This document shows positions 37,481 to 47,860 of a stretch of 64,000 nt of DNA, piece by piece (within the stretch, counting starts at the first letter, position 1; each line of letters starts with the position of its first letter). A program made the translations under genes and the position numbers. The notes beneath the pieces are model-generated. The model searched no databases, was not told the DNA's origin, and saw nothing but the letters and a program-made list of their open reading frames with translations. Source of the DNA: Candidatus Poribacteria bacterium (lineage in GTDB: Bacteria; Poribacteria; WGA-4E; WGA-3G); contig PYJD01000016.1 in assembly GCA_003635315.1 (NCBI GenBank), forward strand, positions 1-64,000, in the 5' to 3' direction.

Positions 37481-38515
37481 ATGTATGCTCCTGGTGAGAT
37501 TGACCGCATCCTTATAATTAGACATGCACCACTGGGAGAAACAGTGTTGACAACTCCTGTGATACGGGCATTAAGACATCACTTCAACGATGCTTATATC
37601 GCATATTTGGTAGCACCATCACGAGAGGATTTAGTTTCTGCGAATCCACACTTAAATGAAGTGCTTATCTATCAATCTTCAATCCCAAAGTCACTATCTC
37701 AACTCATTCGTAGGAAATTCCAGTTAGCAGTTATATTACAACCGACTTTTCGTTTAGTCCTGCATACCTTTCTGGCAAGAATACCATTACGCATCGGATT
37801 CCAAACTAATACTGGTGGGAAAAGACTGCTTAAACATTCTGTACCCAATAATACCTCACAACACGAAACCCAACGATATCTTGATGTTGTACGAACAATT
37901 GGTATTGATGTAGAAGATGATGAACCAGAAGTATTTATAGATGATGCAGGTAGAATATGGGTTGATGAATATATATATAGGAACAACTTGGATGATAACA
38001 AACCTATCATAGGGATTAATCCAGGAGCAGCGACATCCTATCGACGATGGTCTGTTGAGAATTTTGCTATACTGGCAAACTTGCTCCATGAAGCTTACGA
38101 TTGTCATATTCTGATTACTACAGGACCCCGTGAAGGGGAATTAGCACAACAATTATCATCTCATTTGAAATATTCACCTTTAATACTTGATAACGTTACA
38201 CCAATGCAACTTGCTGCGATCCTACAAAAATGTAATTTATATATCAGTAATGATACTGGACCGATGCATCTAAGTACAGCAGTAAAGACACCTACAATTG
38301 CCTTGTTTGGAGGATCAAATCCTGAGCAATGGGCTCCTCCATGGCGAGGACATACTGTTATCGCAAAACAAGGGTGTGAGTATATGAAAACATTGACGCC
38401 TAAAGAATGGGACGAACATGCAGATGTTGCCTATAATAATCTTGAATCGATAAAACCTGAGATGGTATTTTCTGCTACGGAGATGATGGAATGGAACCCT
38501 CAAGACAGGTCATAA
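37481..38515 (+). CDS. Glycosyltransferase family 9 (heptosyltransferase-like)
   Basis: 344 residues. The N-terminus DRILIIRHAPLGETVLTTPVIRALR and the C-terminal nucleotide-sugar site ISNDTGPMHLSTAVKTPTIA followed by LFGGSNPEQWAPPW are classic GT9 elements. The family transfers heptose or related sugars in LPS core assembly at the inner face of the inner membrane. The exact donor and acceptor are unknown. Its 3' end overlaps the next gene by 25 bases, indicating coupled expression. Confidence 0.9.
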   Translation: MYAPGEIDRILIIRHAPLGETVLTTPVIRALRHHFNDAYIAYLVAPSREDLVSANPHLNEVLIYQSSIPKSLSQLIRRKFQLAVILQPTFRLVLHTFLARIPLRIGFQTNTGGKRLLKHSVPNNTSQHETQRYLDVVRTIGIDVEDDEPEVFIDDAGRIWVDEYIYRNNLDDNKPIIGINPGAATSYRRWSVENFAILANLLHEAYDCHILITTGPREGELAQQLSSHLKYSPLILDNVTPMQLAAILQKCNLYISNDTGPMHLSTAVKTPTIALFGGSNPEQWAPPWRGHTVIAKQGCEYMKTLTPKEWDEHADVAYNNLESIKPEMVFSATEMMEWNPQDRS

Positions 38516-39966
38516 AATTCTTACACAATCTACGAAAAAGAGCACACCGACAGGTAATAATACATCACTTATCTTTCTTAATGCTATTTGTAATGTTTAT
38601 GCTTGCGATAGTATTTATTGGAATTCGGTTTATACCCTTTCAATATTCATTATCTATAGGAATATCAATATTAATCTTCAGTTCCACATTAATTGCCATA
38701 ATTCTAAGCTATTTTAGTAGAAAATCTTACCAATATATGGCACACCAAGTTGACCAGACACAAGAATTGAAAGAACGTGTCAGTACTGCACTTACCCTAA
38801 TACAGGAAAATAGACATGATGAAGTTGCCCAACAGCAAATTCACGACACAGCAGAGTGTATTGTCGATTTAGATCAACAGAAAGTTCTACCATATACATT
38901 GCCGAAATATATTAAATGGTTACCCATCCCACTATTAATTATAGCAGTATCTTTTACAATTCCACGTCAATACTCTCCTCCTGAACCACCATCTTCTAAA
39001 GAACAAGTGGCTATAGACTCTACATATAAGAAGCTTGTGAATATGTTAAACTCAGTTGAGGATACAAAATTAAAAGATGAGATAAGTGACACTTTAAGTA
39101 AACTAAAAAACGTAAAAGATGTTTCATCTGCACAAGAGCATTTACGGGAATTAAATAGATTTGTCCAGGAACAAAAATCGAATCTACCTGATGAGGCAGC
39201 GATTCAAGATGCCACGCAAGCAACCCAGAACTTTAGGGGTATGAATAGTGATGACCTTGCAAAAGAGTTGGATAAAATACTAAATCAACCAGAACTAAAA
39301 CCTGAACTCAAGGCAGATATAAAAAAACTACTAAAGAAACTCTCAGAAAGTATGCCAGAAGGTGTAATGAGTAACGCATTACATCAAGCTCAAACACAAG
39401 AAATCTCTGAAGAAACACTACAGGAAATTCTGAATTCATTAGATCAATTGAATCAACTAAATGATCTTGAAGAACAACTCACAGAAAGTAGAAAAGACAT
39501 TGCAATAGCAGGTTTAGATTTTCAACAACCGAATGGTGGACTTGCCAGAAGTGATAGTGCTGCTGGGGATGAGTCCGGTAATAGTGAAACCCAAGGCACA
39601 TTAGCAGGTAATGATATATCAAAACCTTCAAATTATGAAGGTAATGAAGAAACGAAGGTAGATAATGCTGAGTTAACAGAACCTTTAATGGGAGATAAAA
39701 CACAATCTATAGGAATTGATGGTAAAGAATTAAGACTAAACACCAATTCAATATCAGACATTAATCCGTCAACAAGAGTTTTCAGTGGAAATAACAGCGA
39801 TACTGTAAGTGAATCAGACTATTTACTATTCAGTGATGTTGTACTTAATGCCCAACGTGAATATGCCCAAGCAATCCAGACAAACCGAATACCAGTTAAA
39901 TACCGAACGCAAATCAAAGCATATTTAGATGCTATCAACAAAATCAATGAACAAGAAAATCATTAG
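38491..39966 (+). CDS. Membrane-anchored coiled-coil protein, 491 aa
   Basis: Two N-terminal membrane helices (about residues 27-47 and 52-70) and a third near 146-162, followed by a long Glu/Gln/Lys-rich predicted coiled coil (about residues 175-345). The C-terminal region is Ser/Asn/Gly-rich and ends in a helical segment (VLNAQREYAQAIQ). The layout is reminiscent of DUF4175-like envelope proteins, but I cannot assign a family. Its start overlaps the GT9 gene and its end overlaps the TVP38 gene, so the three form one tightly packed operon. Confidence 0.72.
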   Translation: MEPSRQVIKFLHNLRKRAHRQVIIHHLSFLMLFVMFMLAIVFIGIRFIPFQYSLSIGISILIFSSTLIAIILSYFSRKSYQYMAHQVDQTQELKERVSTALTLIQENRHDEVAQQQIHDTAECIVDLDQQKVLPYTLPKYIKWLPIPLLIIAVSFTIPRQYSPPEPPSSKEQVAIDSTYKKLVNMLNSVEDTKLKDEISDTLSKLKNVKDVSSAQEHLRELNRFVQEQKSNLPDEAAIQDATQATQNFRGMNSDDLAKELDKILNQPELKPELKADIKKLLKKLSESMPEGVMSNALHQAQTQEISEETLQEILNSLDQLNQLNDLEEQLTESRKDIAIAGLDFQQPNGGLARSDSAAGDESGNSETQGTLAGNDISKPSNYEGNEETKVDNAELTEPLMGDKTQSIGIDGKELRLNTNSISDINPSTRVFSGNNSDTVSESDYLLFSDVVLNAQREYAQAIQTNRIPVKYRTQIKAYLDAINKINEQENH

Positions 39967-40630
39967 ATTGGTAATTGCTCTTGGATTAATAGCTGTAATA
40001 TATGTCCTGTTAAAAGTATTTGGTGTGACAAAATACATTGATCTTAAGAATGTATATCAGATCAAAGAATGGGTTTCGGGTTATGGAATTATCGCCCCCG
40101 TAATTTACATCTGTTTTTACATTGTAGCAACTCTCTTCTTTCTACCAGGATTACCAATTACAGTCCTATCTGGCATAGCATTTGGACCAGTGTTTGGTGT
40201 AATATACGCAGTGATTGGGGCAATTATAGGTGTATCCCTTGCATTCCTTGTTGCACGTTATGCTGCTCGAGACTTGGTTGAGAGTTGGGTTGAAGGGAAT
40301 ACTCAATTTCAGAAAATCGATCAAAAAGTAGAACAGGAGGGATGGCGTATTCTGATGTTTACACGTTTAGTCCCAATATTTCCATTTAATTTACAGAATT
40401 ATGCATACGGTTTGACGGGAATAAAGTTCATTACCTATGTAATTGTTTCAGCTATTTTTATGTTACCTGGTACTATTGCTTATGTCCAAATCGGTGGTGC
40501 TTTAGTGAGTGGTGAGGGAAATCTAAAGAAAACCTTACTCTATTTATCCGGTGCAGGAGTTCTGATTGTATTGGTATCTCTAATTCCGATAGTCTTAAAG
40601 AAACGTCACGACATACAAATCAAAGATTAG
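39947..40630 (+). CDS. TVP38/TMEM64 family membrane protein
   Basis: The start is placed at the ATG at 39947 (MNKKIIRLVIALG); an ATG six codons earlier is possible. About 227 residues with five or six membrane helices. The SNARE-associated/DedA-like core shows FFLPGLPITVLSGIAFGPVFG (split by G at residues 60-80) and FTRLVPIFPFNLQNYAYGLTG, the two re-entrant-loop motifs of the family. These proteins are thought to move lipids across membranes. It overlaps the preceding gene by 20 bases and ends convergent with cca, four bases away. Confidence 0.88.
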   Translation: MNKKIIRLVIALGLIAVIYVLLKVFGVTKYIDLKNVYQIKEWVSGYGIIAPVIYICFYIVATLFFLPGLPITVLSGIAFGPVFGVIYAVIGAIIGVSLAFLVARYAARDLVESWVEGNTQFQKIDQKVEQEGWRILMFTRLVPIFPFNLQNYAYGLTGIKFITYVIVSAIFMLPGTIAYVQIGGALVSGEGNLKKTLLYLSGAGVLIVLVSLIPIVLKKRHDIQIKD

Positions 40631-40634
40631 ATTA

Positions 40635-41936
40635 TCATTCTCTATATTGGTGGATTAGTGTTTCGACAACAGCGAATGCTTCTGCTCGTGTCTTAATCTC
40701 CCCATAAAATTGTTTATCCTCAATCAACTTCAATATCTCACCTACTTCCTTTCCTTCTCTCACTTGAAATTTTCTGATAATATCTTTTCCTGTGATAAGT
40801 CGTCCTTGTTTGACTATAGGAAGAAAATGGTGAAAATAGGTATCCACTATCCTCTTGAATTGATGCGTTAAATTAGGATCTATTGCAGCGGAAAACATCA
40901 ACACACCCCAAAGTTCTGTATGGCAAATTCTTAGAAAATTGACAATCTCATTTTCAGTTAAATGAGATTTTTGAAGAAAGCGAAAACCTTCTATAACAGT
41001 TTCGGTGAACTTTATCGCCTTCCTGCTTAAACAAAGTAAATCACTCACATCTATATTATCATTCAAAAGGAGAGAGAGTTTTATTAATGCATTTCGGGTC
41101 ACGTCTGCACCAAATTCTTCTCCCATATAAAAGTCAATTTCACTCTTATATTGACTAAGCTCATCTGGAATTGTGTTATCTTCAAAATTTATAATAGCTT
41201 GCTTAAAATCATCTAATTCTTTGATTTCGGGTAGAATTTGCGTTAATAGACCAATATTTAACATTTCATGAAGGTATTCAATGGAATTTTTTGTATTAAG
41301 TATTTTCAAAAACTCATCACGTATTCTTTCCTTAGAAACTTCTGATAACCTATAATGATGCTTATGGATATAAGACTTAGATTCTTGAGTAATCTGAAAA
41401 TCCAATTGTGCAGCGAATCTAAAAATCCTTAGCATACGAAGTGGGTCATGAAGTATCACTTCTTCAGAGGGAAATTTGAGTATTTGATTCGCTAAGTCAC
41501 TTTCTCCATCACATGGATCTATTAGTTCAGGTTGCCCAGACCTAAGTAAAGAATTAAGCGGTATAGCCATAGCATTGATGGTAAGATCCCGTAATTGTAG
41601 ATCTTCTTCCAAAGTTGGGGCTCGATATTGAGCAAAGTCCATAGTTAAATGATTGTTGCCAACAGTAGAATAGTTTGCAATCACGCGCGCCGTTGCAGGT
41701 TTTTCCTCTAATTGAATAAAGGGGGCGTTAATACTTACTGCAAATGCGTTAGCAAACTTAATTGCATCAGAAGCTAATGTAAAATCAAAATCATGGGTTG
41801 ATCTCTTGAGAAATAGATCCCGTACACTTCCTCCAACAAGAAAGAGAGGAACATTCATTCCTTCTGCAAAGTTATAAAGCAATTTAATGGATGGATTCAG
41901 GAGTAATTTCTTTGCTTCAACAAATACTTGATTCAT
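40635..41936 (-). CDS. cca: CCA-adding enzyme / tRNA nucleotidyltransferase
   Basis: 433 residues of class II nucleotidyltransferase. Head motif LFLVGGSVRDLFL (residues 31-43), catalytic Asp49 and Asp51 (HDFDFT), LQLRDLTINAMA (motif B), DPLRMLRIFRFAAQL (motif D/E region) and the helical body. It matures tRNA 3' ends by adding CCA or, in some lineages, shares the job as a CC- or A-adding enzyme; which one cannot be told here. Its start codon overlaps the stop of the upstream membrane gene by one base (TAATG). Confidence 0.92.
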   Translation of the reverse strand: MNQVFVEAKKLLLNPSIKLLYNFAEGMNVPLFLVGGSVRDLFLKRSTHDFDFTLASDAIKFANAFAVSINAPFIQLEEKPATARVIANYSTVGNNHLTMDFAQYRAPTLEEDLQLRDLTINAMAIPLNSLLRSGQPELIDPCDGESDLANQILKFPSEEVILHDPLRMLRIFRFAAQLDFQITQESKSYIHKHHYRLSEVSKERIRDEFLKILNTKNSIEYLHEMLNIGLLTQILPEIKELDDFKQAIINFEDNTIPDELSQYKSEIDFYMGEEFGADVTRNALIKLSLLLNDNIDVSDLLCLSRKAIKFTETVIEGFRFLQKSHLTENEIVNFLRICHTELWGVLMFSAAIDPNLTHQFKRIVDTYFHHFLPIVKQGRLITGKDIIRKFQVREGKEVGEILKLIEDKQFYGEIKTRAEAFAVVETLIHQYRE

Positions 41937-42559
41937 TATATAGTATATGCTTTTTTTCCTTTTGTCTTACGTGTACCAATTAAAATACCATCAAGATAGA
42001 GATGTGAGGCATAACCAATTAGACCCGCAAGATAGAAAGCAAATCCTCTTTGTGCTACTGTTGGAAGTCGCTCCCAAGTAATTATTGATACTATTTGCTG
42101 TAATAATATCTCCCAATTCAGGCTCCAATGCCAATTAGAATATTCTGAATAAATTGGAATCAACATAAACAACATAGGCAATAAGAACATTGTTACTTTT
42201 GAATGTGTCCATCCACGATGTTTACTCAGAATGGGAAGCATTGCCAGCAATCCAATAATTGCTGATTCCAGATACCTACGTAGGAACAGGATTAGAGAGA
42301 AATTGACTACAAACAACACACTATAAAAAATCTTCTGACTTTTACTTGTTATATCAACATCTGGCCACAAACCAAAAAGCAAAGCAATCACGAAACATCC
42401 AACAATTTCCAATGGATCCAGAGTTATTGTTGGATTCCAGTCAAAAGGAGTTCCATAAAAAATTGAAATTGTTAGGGTGGTTACAAGTGATAAAATAAAA
42501 AAGATACTATAAGCAGTTAACCCACCTAACCAGTGTTCGCGAAACATACTCATAGTCAA
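41936..42559 (-). CDS. DUF457 / YdjM-like membrane-bound metal-dependent hydrolase
   Basis: 207 residues with four to five membrane helices. Conserved metal-binding-type residues of the family are visible: REHWLGG near the start, LWPDVDI (about residues 63-69), KHRGWTHSKV (about 108-117) and ASHLYLDGI (about 190-198). The E. coli member YdjM is SOS-controlled; no LexA-type box was identified here. Translation is coupled to cca downstream. The substrate is unknown; phospholipid hydrolysis has been suggested for the family. Confidence 0.85.
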   Translation of the reverse strand: MTMSMFREHWLGGLTAYSIFFILSLVTTLTISIFYGTPFDWNPTITLDPLEIVGCFVIALLFGLWPDVDITSKSQKIFYSVLFVVNFSLILFLRRYLESAIIGLLAMLPILSKHRGWTHSKVTMFLLPMLFMLIPIYSEYSNWHWSLNWEILLQQIVSIITWERLPTVAQRGFAFYLAGLIGYASHLYLDGILIGTRKTKGKKAYTI

Positions 42560-42703
42560 TAGTATAACATATCTATGTTATATGTAAAAAGGTATATAAG
42601 TATGCAGGTTATCATGATTCGAGGATCAAACCTACTGAAGTTACCCAAATCAGTATAATTCTATATTCTATAATTGAATGCTTTGATCTTAAAAAAATAA
42701 ATC

Positions 42704-42982
42704 TTGACAAATGCCTCCTGAATAGGTTAAACTGTTATACTTAGGAAATGTGAGATAAAATCGTGTTTAAAAACAAGACAGTGAATATAGGTTGTTTGAC
42801 CATAGGTAAGTCGCTCATGAATTTGACTTTGTTTACAAAAGGATAGGGATACCATGTAATATTTAGTCATTCAGGTCAAATTTACTAATCTGCTGATACA
42901 GTAGTGGTTTACGACTCTACCTTGTCAGGGAATACTTCACTGAACCGCGAGACTCTCCATAATGAGAAAGATCTCGTTTTTT
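42704..42982 (+). ncRNA. Candidate regulatory leader RNA upstream of rimP
   Basis: TTGACA at 42704 is a good -35 element; possible -10 elements are TTAAAC (42727) or TATACT (42736), neither ideal. The transcript would end at the intrinsic terminator at 42948-42982, before the rimP start. Inside it, GGTCAAATT (42874-42882) can pair either with TTTGACC (42795-42801) or with AATTTGAC (about 42820-42827). These pairings exclude each other, as in an attenuator. No Rfam-type consensus is recognised. The 42560-42703 stretch holds nothing else. Confidence 0.35.
42948..42982 (+). terminator. Intrinsic terminator / attenuator before rimP
   Basis: CGAGA pairs with TCTCG (42948-42952, 42972-42976), with an inner TCTC/GAGA stem (42954-42957, 42964-42967), followed by six T. 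It lies 22 bases before the rimP start, inside the operon leader. Confidence 0.65.
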
Positions 42983-43003
42983 GTTTTATATAGGGGTTTA
43001 AAA

Positions 43004-43480
43004 ATGCCTGAAGGCATTGAGAATACCGTCACAGAAATGTTGACGCCACTTCTAAATAATGAAGGATATGAATTAGTAGCCGTAGAGACTTCTGGAGGTC
43101 AAAGAAATAAGATCCTTAGATTATTAATACACAAACCAGGTGGACTCTCGATATCTGATTGCCAAAATGTTAATAAAGCTGTACTCCCAATATTGGAAGT
43201 ACACCAGCTAATGTCCAAATACAAACATCTTGAAATAGCTTCACCAGGAATTGACCGTCCACTAATTACTGAAGCAGATTTTCAGAGAAATAAAGGAAGG
43301 ACAGTAAAAGTTGAGACATATACATTAAACAAACAGATTTACGATGTAATTGGAAAGGTAATTGATATCAAAGACGGAATCCTAATTATTAAACAAGCAT
43401 CGGGTGAAACCGTCCATATTGAATCTTCACAGATCTTAAAGGGACATATTCAATTAGATTGGCAGTCAATAGACTCATAA
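43004..43480 (+). CDS. rimP: Ribosome maturation factor RimP
   Basis: The start is set at the ATG at 43004 (MPEGIENTVTEML); the frame opens 14 codons earlier inside the terminator hairpin. About 158 residues: N-terminal alpha/beta domain with GYELVAVETSGGQRNKILR and the conserved LEIASPGIDRPL, then an SH3-like C-terminal domain (about residues 85-150). It assists late 30S subunit assembly. It heads the rimP-nusA-infB operon in the standard bacterial order. Confidence 0.93.
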   Translation: MPEGIENTVTEMLTPLLNNEGYELVAVETSGGQRNKILRLLIHKPGGLSISDCQNVNKAVLPILEVHQLMSKYKHLEIASPGIDRPLITEADFQRNKGRTVKVETYTLNKQIYDVIGKVIDIKDGILIIKQASGETVHIESSQILKGHIQLDWQSIDS

Positions 43481-43514
43481 ATTAGTTGCCAGCAATGTAT
43501 GATGTGGGAGTATT

Positions 43515-44810
43515 ATGAAACAAAGAACAGAAGAGAGAAGAGAAAGTTTACAACAATCTATACGTCAACTGATGGGGCACACAGACTTACCTGAGGACGT
43601 TTTCGTACAAGCAATTGAAGATGCACTTCATGTAATTGCATTACGACATTATGGTCCTGATGCTAAAGTATCAATAGACATTGAACTTGACTCTGAAGAA
43701 ATTAAATGTCATGTACCAAAAACAGTTGTGGATATAATGCACGATTTTTCGACAGAGATACCAATTGAGGAAGCCCAAAAACTTGATCCTGATGCAAAAA
43801 TCGGTGATATCCTTGAAGTAGAAATTAATCCTGAAGAATTTGGAAGGATTCAAGCTCAATTGGGACGGCAAATACTCCTGGGTAAACTACGAGAAGCTGA
43901 ACGTGATTTGATTTTCAAAGAATTTGAAGGACGCGAGGGTGAAGTGGTCGTATGCTATCTTCAACGATACGACGGTCCAAATGCTATTGTTGATTTGGAA
44001 CGGACCGATGTCTTAAGAACTGAGGCTTTGCTTCCTGCCAGTCAGATTCCACCAACACATAGGTATAACCGTGGTGACTCCATTCGTTGTCTCATCTTAG
44101 AAGTAAAAAACAATGTGACTGGAGAACAGATTGTCGTCTCTCGAACACATCCTGACTTGATAGGTATGTTATTTGAGCATGAAGTTCCAGAGGTATATGA
44201 TGGACAGGTACGTGTTATGGCTGTTGCTCGGGATCCTGGACATCGTGCAAAGGTTGCAGTTACTGCTAACGAGGAAGGTATAGATGCCGTTGGAACATGT
44301 GTTGGTGTTAGAGGAGCACGAGTTCAAACAATGGTACGAGAATTAAAAAATGAGAAAATTGATATCATTGAGTGGAGTGAAGATCCAATTACATATATCA
44401 CAAACTCATTGAAATTAAAAACCGCAATGATACGAAGAGTTGAATTAAATGAAGAAGAAATGACTGCAAACGTCGTAGTTCCAGATGATCAATTATCACT
44501 TGCTATAGGAAGAAGAGGACAGAATGCTCGGTTGGCAGCAAAATTGACTGGATGGCATATAGACATAAAGAGTGAATCCGAAGTACCTGTTTCACTGGAT
44601 ACCTTGTTTAAAGAAGATGGAAATGAAGAAGCTGATGTTGAATCAGAGGATAATGCTATCATTACAGAATTAGAAGAACAATCATTGGAAAATACTGACA
44701 TATTTGATGAGGAAAGTACAAATACTGAGAATTCAAGTGATACGGAATCTGAAGTTGTTGATAACTTAGTTGAATCAGACAAAGACAATTCAGAAGTATC
44801 AAAGGAATAA
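43515..44810 (+). CDS. nusA: Transcription termination/antitermination factor NusA
   Basis: 431 residues. N-terminal RNA-polymerase-binding domain (about 1-130), S1 domain (about 135-205, EGREGEVVVCYLQRYDGPNAIV), then two KH domains with GTCVGVRGARVQTMVREL and LAIGRRGQNARLAAKLTGW. Instead of the C-terminal helix-hairpin-helix acidic repeats of E. coli, it ends in about 70 residues rich in Glu, Asp and Ser. It binds the elongating polymerase and modulates pausing and termination. Confidence 0.95.
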   Translation: MKQRTEERRESLQQSIRQLMGHTDLPEDVFVQAIEDALHVIALRHYGPDAKVSIDIELDSEEIKCHVPKTVVDIMHDFSTEIPIEEAQKLDPDAKIGDILEVEINPEEFGRIQAQLGRQILLGKLREAERDLIFKEFEGREGEVVVCYLQRYDGPNAIVDLERTDVLRTEALLPASQIPPTHRYNRGDSIRCLILEVKNNVTGEQIVVSRTHPDLIGMLFEHEVPEVYDGQVRVMAVARDPGHRAKVAVTANEEGIDAVGTCVGVRGARVQTMVRELKNEKIDIIEWSEDPITYITNSLKLKTAMIRRVELNEEEMTANVVVPDDQLSLAIGRRGQNARLAAKLTGWHIDIKSESEVPVSLDTLFKEDGNEEADVESEDNAIITELEEQSLENTDIFDEESTNTENSSDTESEVVDNLVESDKDNSEVSKE

Positions 44811-44879
44811 CAGGATTATTGCCGACAACTTTATAATAATTTTAAGAGAATTAATGGCATCTACTCTATAACATAATTA

Positions 44880-45167
44880 ATGAATAACCTTAATGTACCC
44901 ATACGTACCTGTATCGGGTGCCGGGGTAAATTCCCACAGAAGACGTTAATCCGTTTTGTGTGTTCCAAAGGTAAGGTCTTACAACTTGACGGGTTTGAGA
45001 GACATCCTGGTCGAGGAGCATACATTTGCAGATCTAAAGAGTGTATAAAGAAAGCTTTTAAAGAATCAAGACGGATAAATGCGTTGTTACGTGTACAATT
45101 ATCACAATCCGTTATCACAGAATTCGAACAGGCAATCCTTGAGAAGGAGGCAATCGCCGATGGGTAA
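44880..45167 (+). CDS. rnpM: YlxR/RnpM family RNA-binding protein
   Basis: 95 residues of DUF448: RTCIGCRGKFPQKTLIRFV (residues 9-27), then GRGAYICRSKECIKKAFK. In B. subtilis this protein binds and modulates RNase P. It sits between nusA and infB as usual. Its last codons overlap the infB start by eight bases. Confidence 0.92.
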   Translation: MNNLNVPIRTCIGCRGKFPQKTLIRFVCSKGKVLQLDGFERHPGRGAYICRSKECIKKAFKESRRINALLRVQLSQSVITEFEQAILEKEAIADG

Positions 45168-47316
45168 ACAGAAACCACAATCAGATACATCTGAACAAAA
45201 GACATCTCAGAGTGCTAATGTTAGGGTATATGAATTAGCTAAACGTTATGAGTTAAGCAGCAAGGAACTAATAGAGATATTGGTAGAACTTGGAGTACCA
45301 ATTAAAAATCACATGAGTACTTTAGATCCAGAGACGATTATATTAGTTGAAGCAGAATTACATCCACAAGAAACTATAACTTCTGATGAACAAGATGCAA
45401 TCAATGTTGAATCGATATCTGAAAAAAATAATGAAAACCAAGATACTGAAATTGTTGAGATTGAATCAGAAGAAAGGGATGAACAGTTAGAGAAATCAGA
45501 AGATATAAAAGAGGATGAAGTAGAACCTATTCCAGATGCTGATATACCAGAGGAATCTATTTTGCAAGTTCCAGAGGGTGTAACAGTGGGGACATTGGCC
45601 TCTCAGCTTAATTTACAACCAAACCAGTTGATAATGCAATTGATGAAATTGAAAGTCATGGCAGCTATCAACCAAAGCTTAGATTATGATACCCTGACTG
45701 CGTTAAGCAAAGAATACAATTTTGAAGTTGTCCAAGAAAAAACACTTGAAGAAGAACTCTTTACAATGGATGAAGATCCCCCAGAATCATTAACCCCTCG
45801 CGCCCCAGTTGTTACTATAATGGGGCATGTGGATCACGGTAAGACGTCATTATTAGATTCAATACGAGAATCGAATATCAGTGAGTCTGAAGCAGGAAAT
45901 ATCACTCAACATATTGGAGCTTATCATGTTGAATTAGAAAATGGAAGTATCGTATTTCTTGACACTCCCGGCCACGCAGCATTTACTGCTATGCGTGCTC
46001 GAGGTGCACAGGTAACCGATCTTGTTGTCTTGATTGTGGCTGCTGATGATGGTGTGATGCCACAGACAATAGAGGCAATTAATCATGCTAAAGCTGCAAA
46101 AGTACCTATTGTTGTGGCTATAAATAAGATTGATGTTCCCGGGGCAAGATCTGATTTTGTGAAACAACAGTTGGTTGATAACGAATTAGTTCCAGAAGAT
46201 TGGGGTGGACAAACTATATGTGTTGAAGTATCCGCAATTGAAGGAACTGGTATTGACTTACTCCTTGAAATGATCCTACTTGAAGCAGCTCTTCTGGAAT
46301 TAAAAGCGAATCCTAACAAACCAGCACGCGGTGTTGTTATAGAGGCACAAGTAGATAAAGGCCGCGGTGCAGTAGCAACTGTATTGGTCCAAAGTGGTAC
46401 ATTACGGGTTGGAGATTCATTTGTCTCAGGACGATATTCTGGTAGAGTTAGAGCTATGATGAGTGATGATGGTAAACGTCTAAAGGAAGCACAGCCATCC
46501 ACCCCTGTAGAGGTGCTCGGATTTACAGGAGTACCAGAAGCAGGTAATCTCTTCTTTGCAGTTGAATCTGAAAAGGATGCTCGAACTATCAGCGAAGAAC
46601 GACAAGATCAATATCGGATATCTCAACTTGGAACTAATAGTCATGTAAGTCTTGATGATTTATACCAACAAATTCAAGAAGGGGATATAAAGGATCTCAA
46701 TCTTATCATAAAGGGTGATGTGCAAGGCTCAGTGCAAGCAATAACGGAGTCGTTGCAAAAACTGAGTTCCGCTGAAGTAAAGATTAATATCATTCATGAA
46801 GCGACTGGGGGTATAACAGAAACAGATATTCTGTTGGCATCTGCTTCTGATGCGATTGTTGTTGGTTTTAATGTGCACCCTACCACAGAAGCGGTCAAGG
46901 CAACGGAAACAGAAGGAATAGATGTACGCACATATTCAGTAATCTACGATATTCTTTCAGACATTCAATCTGCTATGGAAGGATTGTTAGAACCCGAAGT
47001 ACGGGAAGTCATCATTGGACGTGCTGAAGTAAGAGAGATATTTAGGGTACCACGTAGTGGTTTGGTGGCTGGTAGCTATGTGAATTGGGGTAGAATTTCC
47101 TTTAATCAGCCACTTCGTGTCTTACGACAAAATAGATTAATTTTTGAAGGAAAAGTTGACTCACTTAGACGTTTTAAGGATAATGTCACAGAGGTACAAG
47201 CAAATTACGAATGTGGTATCGGTATTGAGGAATTTGACGATATTAAAGTTGGAGATGTGTTAGAATGTTATGTACATGAGGAAGTAGCACGTACACTACA
47301 AACAGGAAGTCAATAA
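45160..47316 (+). CDS. infB: Translation initiation factor IF-2
   Basis: The start is set at the ATG at 45160, ten bases after AAGGAGG; the frame is open from 45079 inside rnpM. About 718 residues. It has an N-terminal IF2_N domain ([22 protein letters not shown], split in two helices), an acidic linker and a second IF2_N-like domain ([16 protein letters not shown]). Next comes the G domain with GHVDHGKT (G1), DTPGHAAF (G3) and NKID (G4), then domains II-IV ending in [14 protein letters not shown]. It delivers fMet-tRNA to the 30S subunit. Confidence 0.96.
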   Translation: MGKQKPQSDTSEQKTSQSANVRVYELAKRYELSSKELIEILVELGVPIKNHMSTLDPETIILVEAELHPQETITSDEQDAINVESISEKNNENQDTEIVEIESEERDEQLEKSEDIKEDEVEPIPDADIPEESILQVPEGVTVGTLASQLNLQPNQLIMQLMKLKVMAAINQSLDYDTLTALSKEYNFEVVQEKTLEEELFTMDEDPPESLTPRAPVVTIMGHVDHGKTSLLDSIRESNISESEAGNITQHIGAYHVELENGSIVFLDTPGHAAFTAMRARGAQVTDLVVLIVAADDGVMPQTIEAINHAKAAKVPIVVAINKIDVPGARSDFVKQQLVDNELVPEDWGGQTICVEVSAIEGTGIDLLLEMILLEAALLELKANPNKPARGVVIEAQVDKGRGAVATVLVQSGTLRVGDSFVSGRYSGRVRAMMSDDGKRLKEAQPSTPVEVLGFTGVPEAGNLFFAVESEKDARTISEERQDQYRISQLGTNSHVSLDDLYQQIQEGDIKDLNLIIKGDVQGSVQAITESLQKLSSAEVKINIIHEATGGITETDILLASASDAIVVGFNVHPTTEAVKATETEGIDVRTYSVIYDILSDIQSAMEGLLEPEVREVIIGRAEVREIFRVPRSGLVAGSYVNWGRISFNQPLRVLRQNRLIFEGKVDSLRRFKDNVTEVQANYECGIGIEEFDDIKVGDVLECYVHEEVARTLQTGSQ

Positions 47317-47446
47317 ATCAAGTAATATTACCAAGAGGTGTTATATAATTAACACACCGTAGAGTATTTCCTAACCAACAATATACTTATTGGTTAAGTA
47401 AATAGAGTTTTAACTTTCAATTTTATTACTGAAGATATACACAGAG

Positions 47447-47731
47447 ATGCACATCGGCGTATGTAAGATCAAGTTATACCTACCTGAATGCCAGTCACTA
47501 AAAGACAAACGCAGAATAGTAAAAAGCATTATTGATCGACTGAAAAATAAGTTTAATATTTCGATCGCAGAAATTGAAGCACTTGATATACACCAGACTG
47601 CAATTATAGGATTAGTATCAGTATCAAATGAAGTAAAATTTGTGAATCAAATTTTATCGCAATGCGTTAAATTCATTGAGGAAAATTCATCAGCAATATT
47701 AACTGATTATGAAACAGAATTTTTCTTTTAA
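47447..47731 (+). CDS. ylxP: DUF503 protein YlxP
   Basis: 94 residues: HIGVCKIKLYLPECQSLKDKR onward, with the family's SLKDKRR-x-VKS-x-x-DRL and FNISIAE segments. This small ferredoxin-like-fold protein typically lies between infB and rbfA, as here. Its function is not established, though ribosome assembly is often suggested. It is preceded by a 130-base gap with no clear regulatory element. Confidence 0.9.
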   Translation: MHIGVCKIKLYLPECQSLKDKRRIVKSIIDRLKNKFNISIAEIEALDIHQTAIIGLVSVSNEVKFVNQILSQCVKFIEENSSAILTDYETEFFF

Positions 47732-47860
47732 TAGTTGGGATACGTGGTAAACAATTTCAGTTAATATCGAATTACTTAATTTTGAAGTATAGATGTGTTC
47801 GTGTAATACCAATATTCCGATTTATTACTATTAATCTCCCACCAATTAGAGGATAAAACC

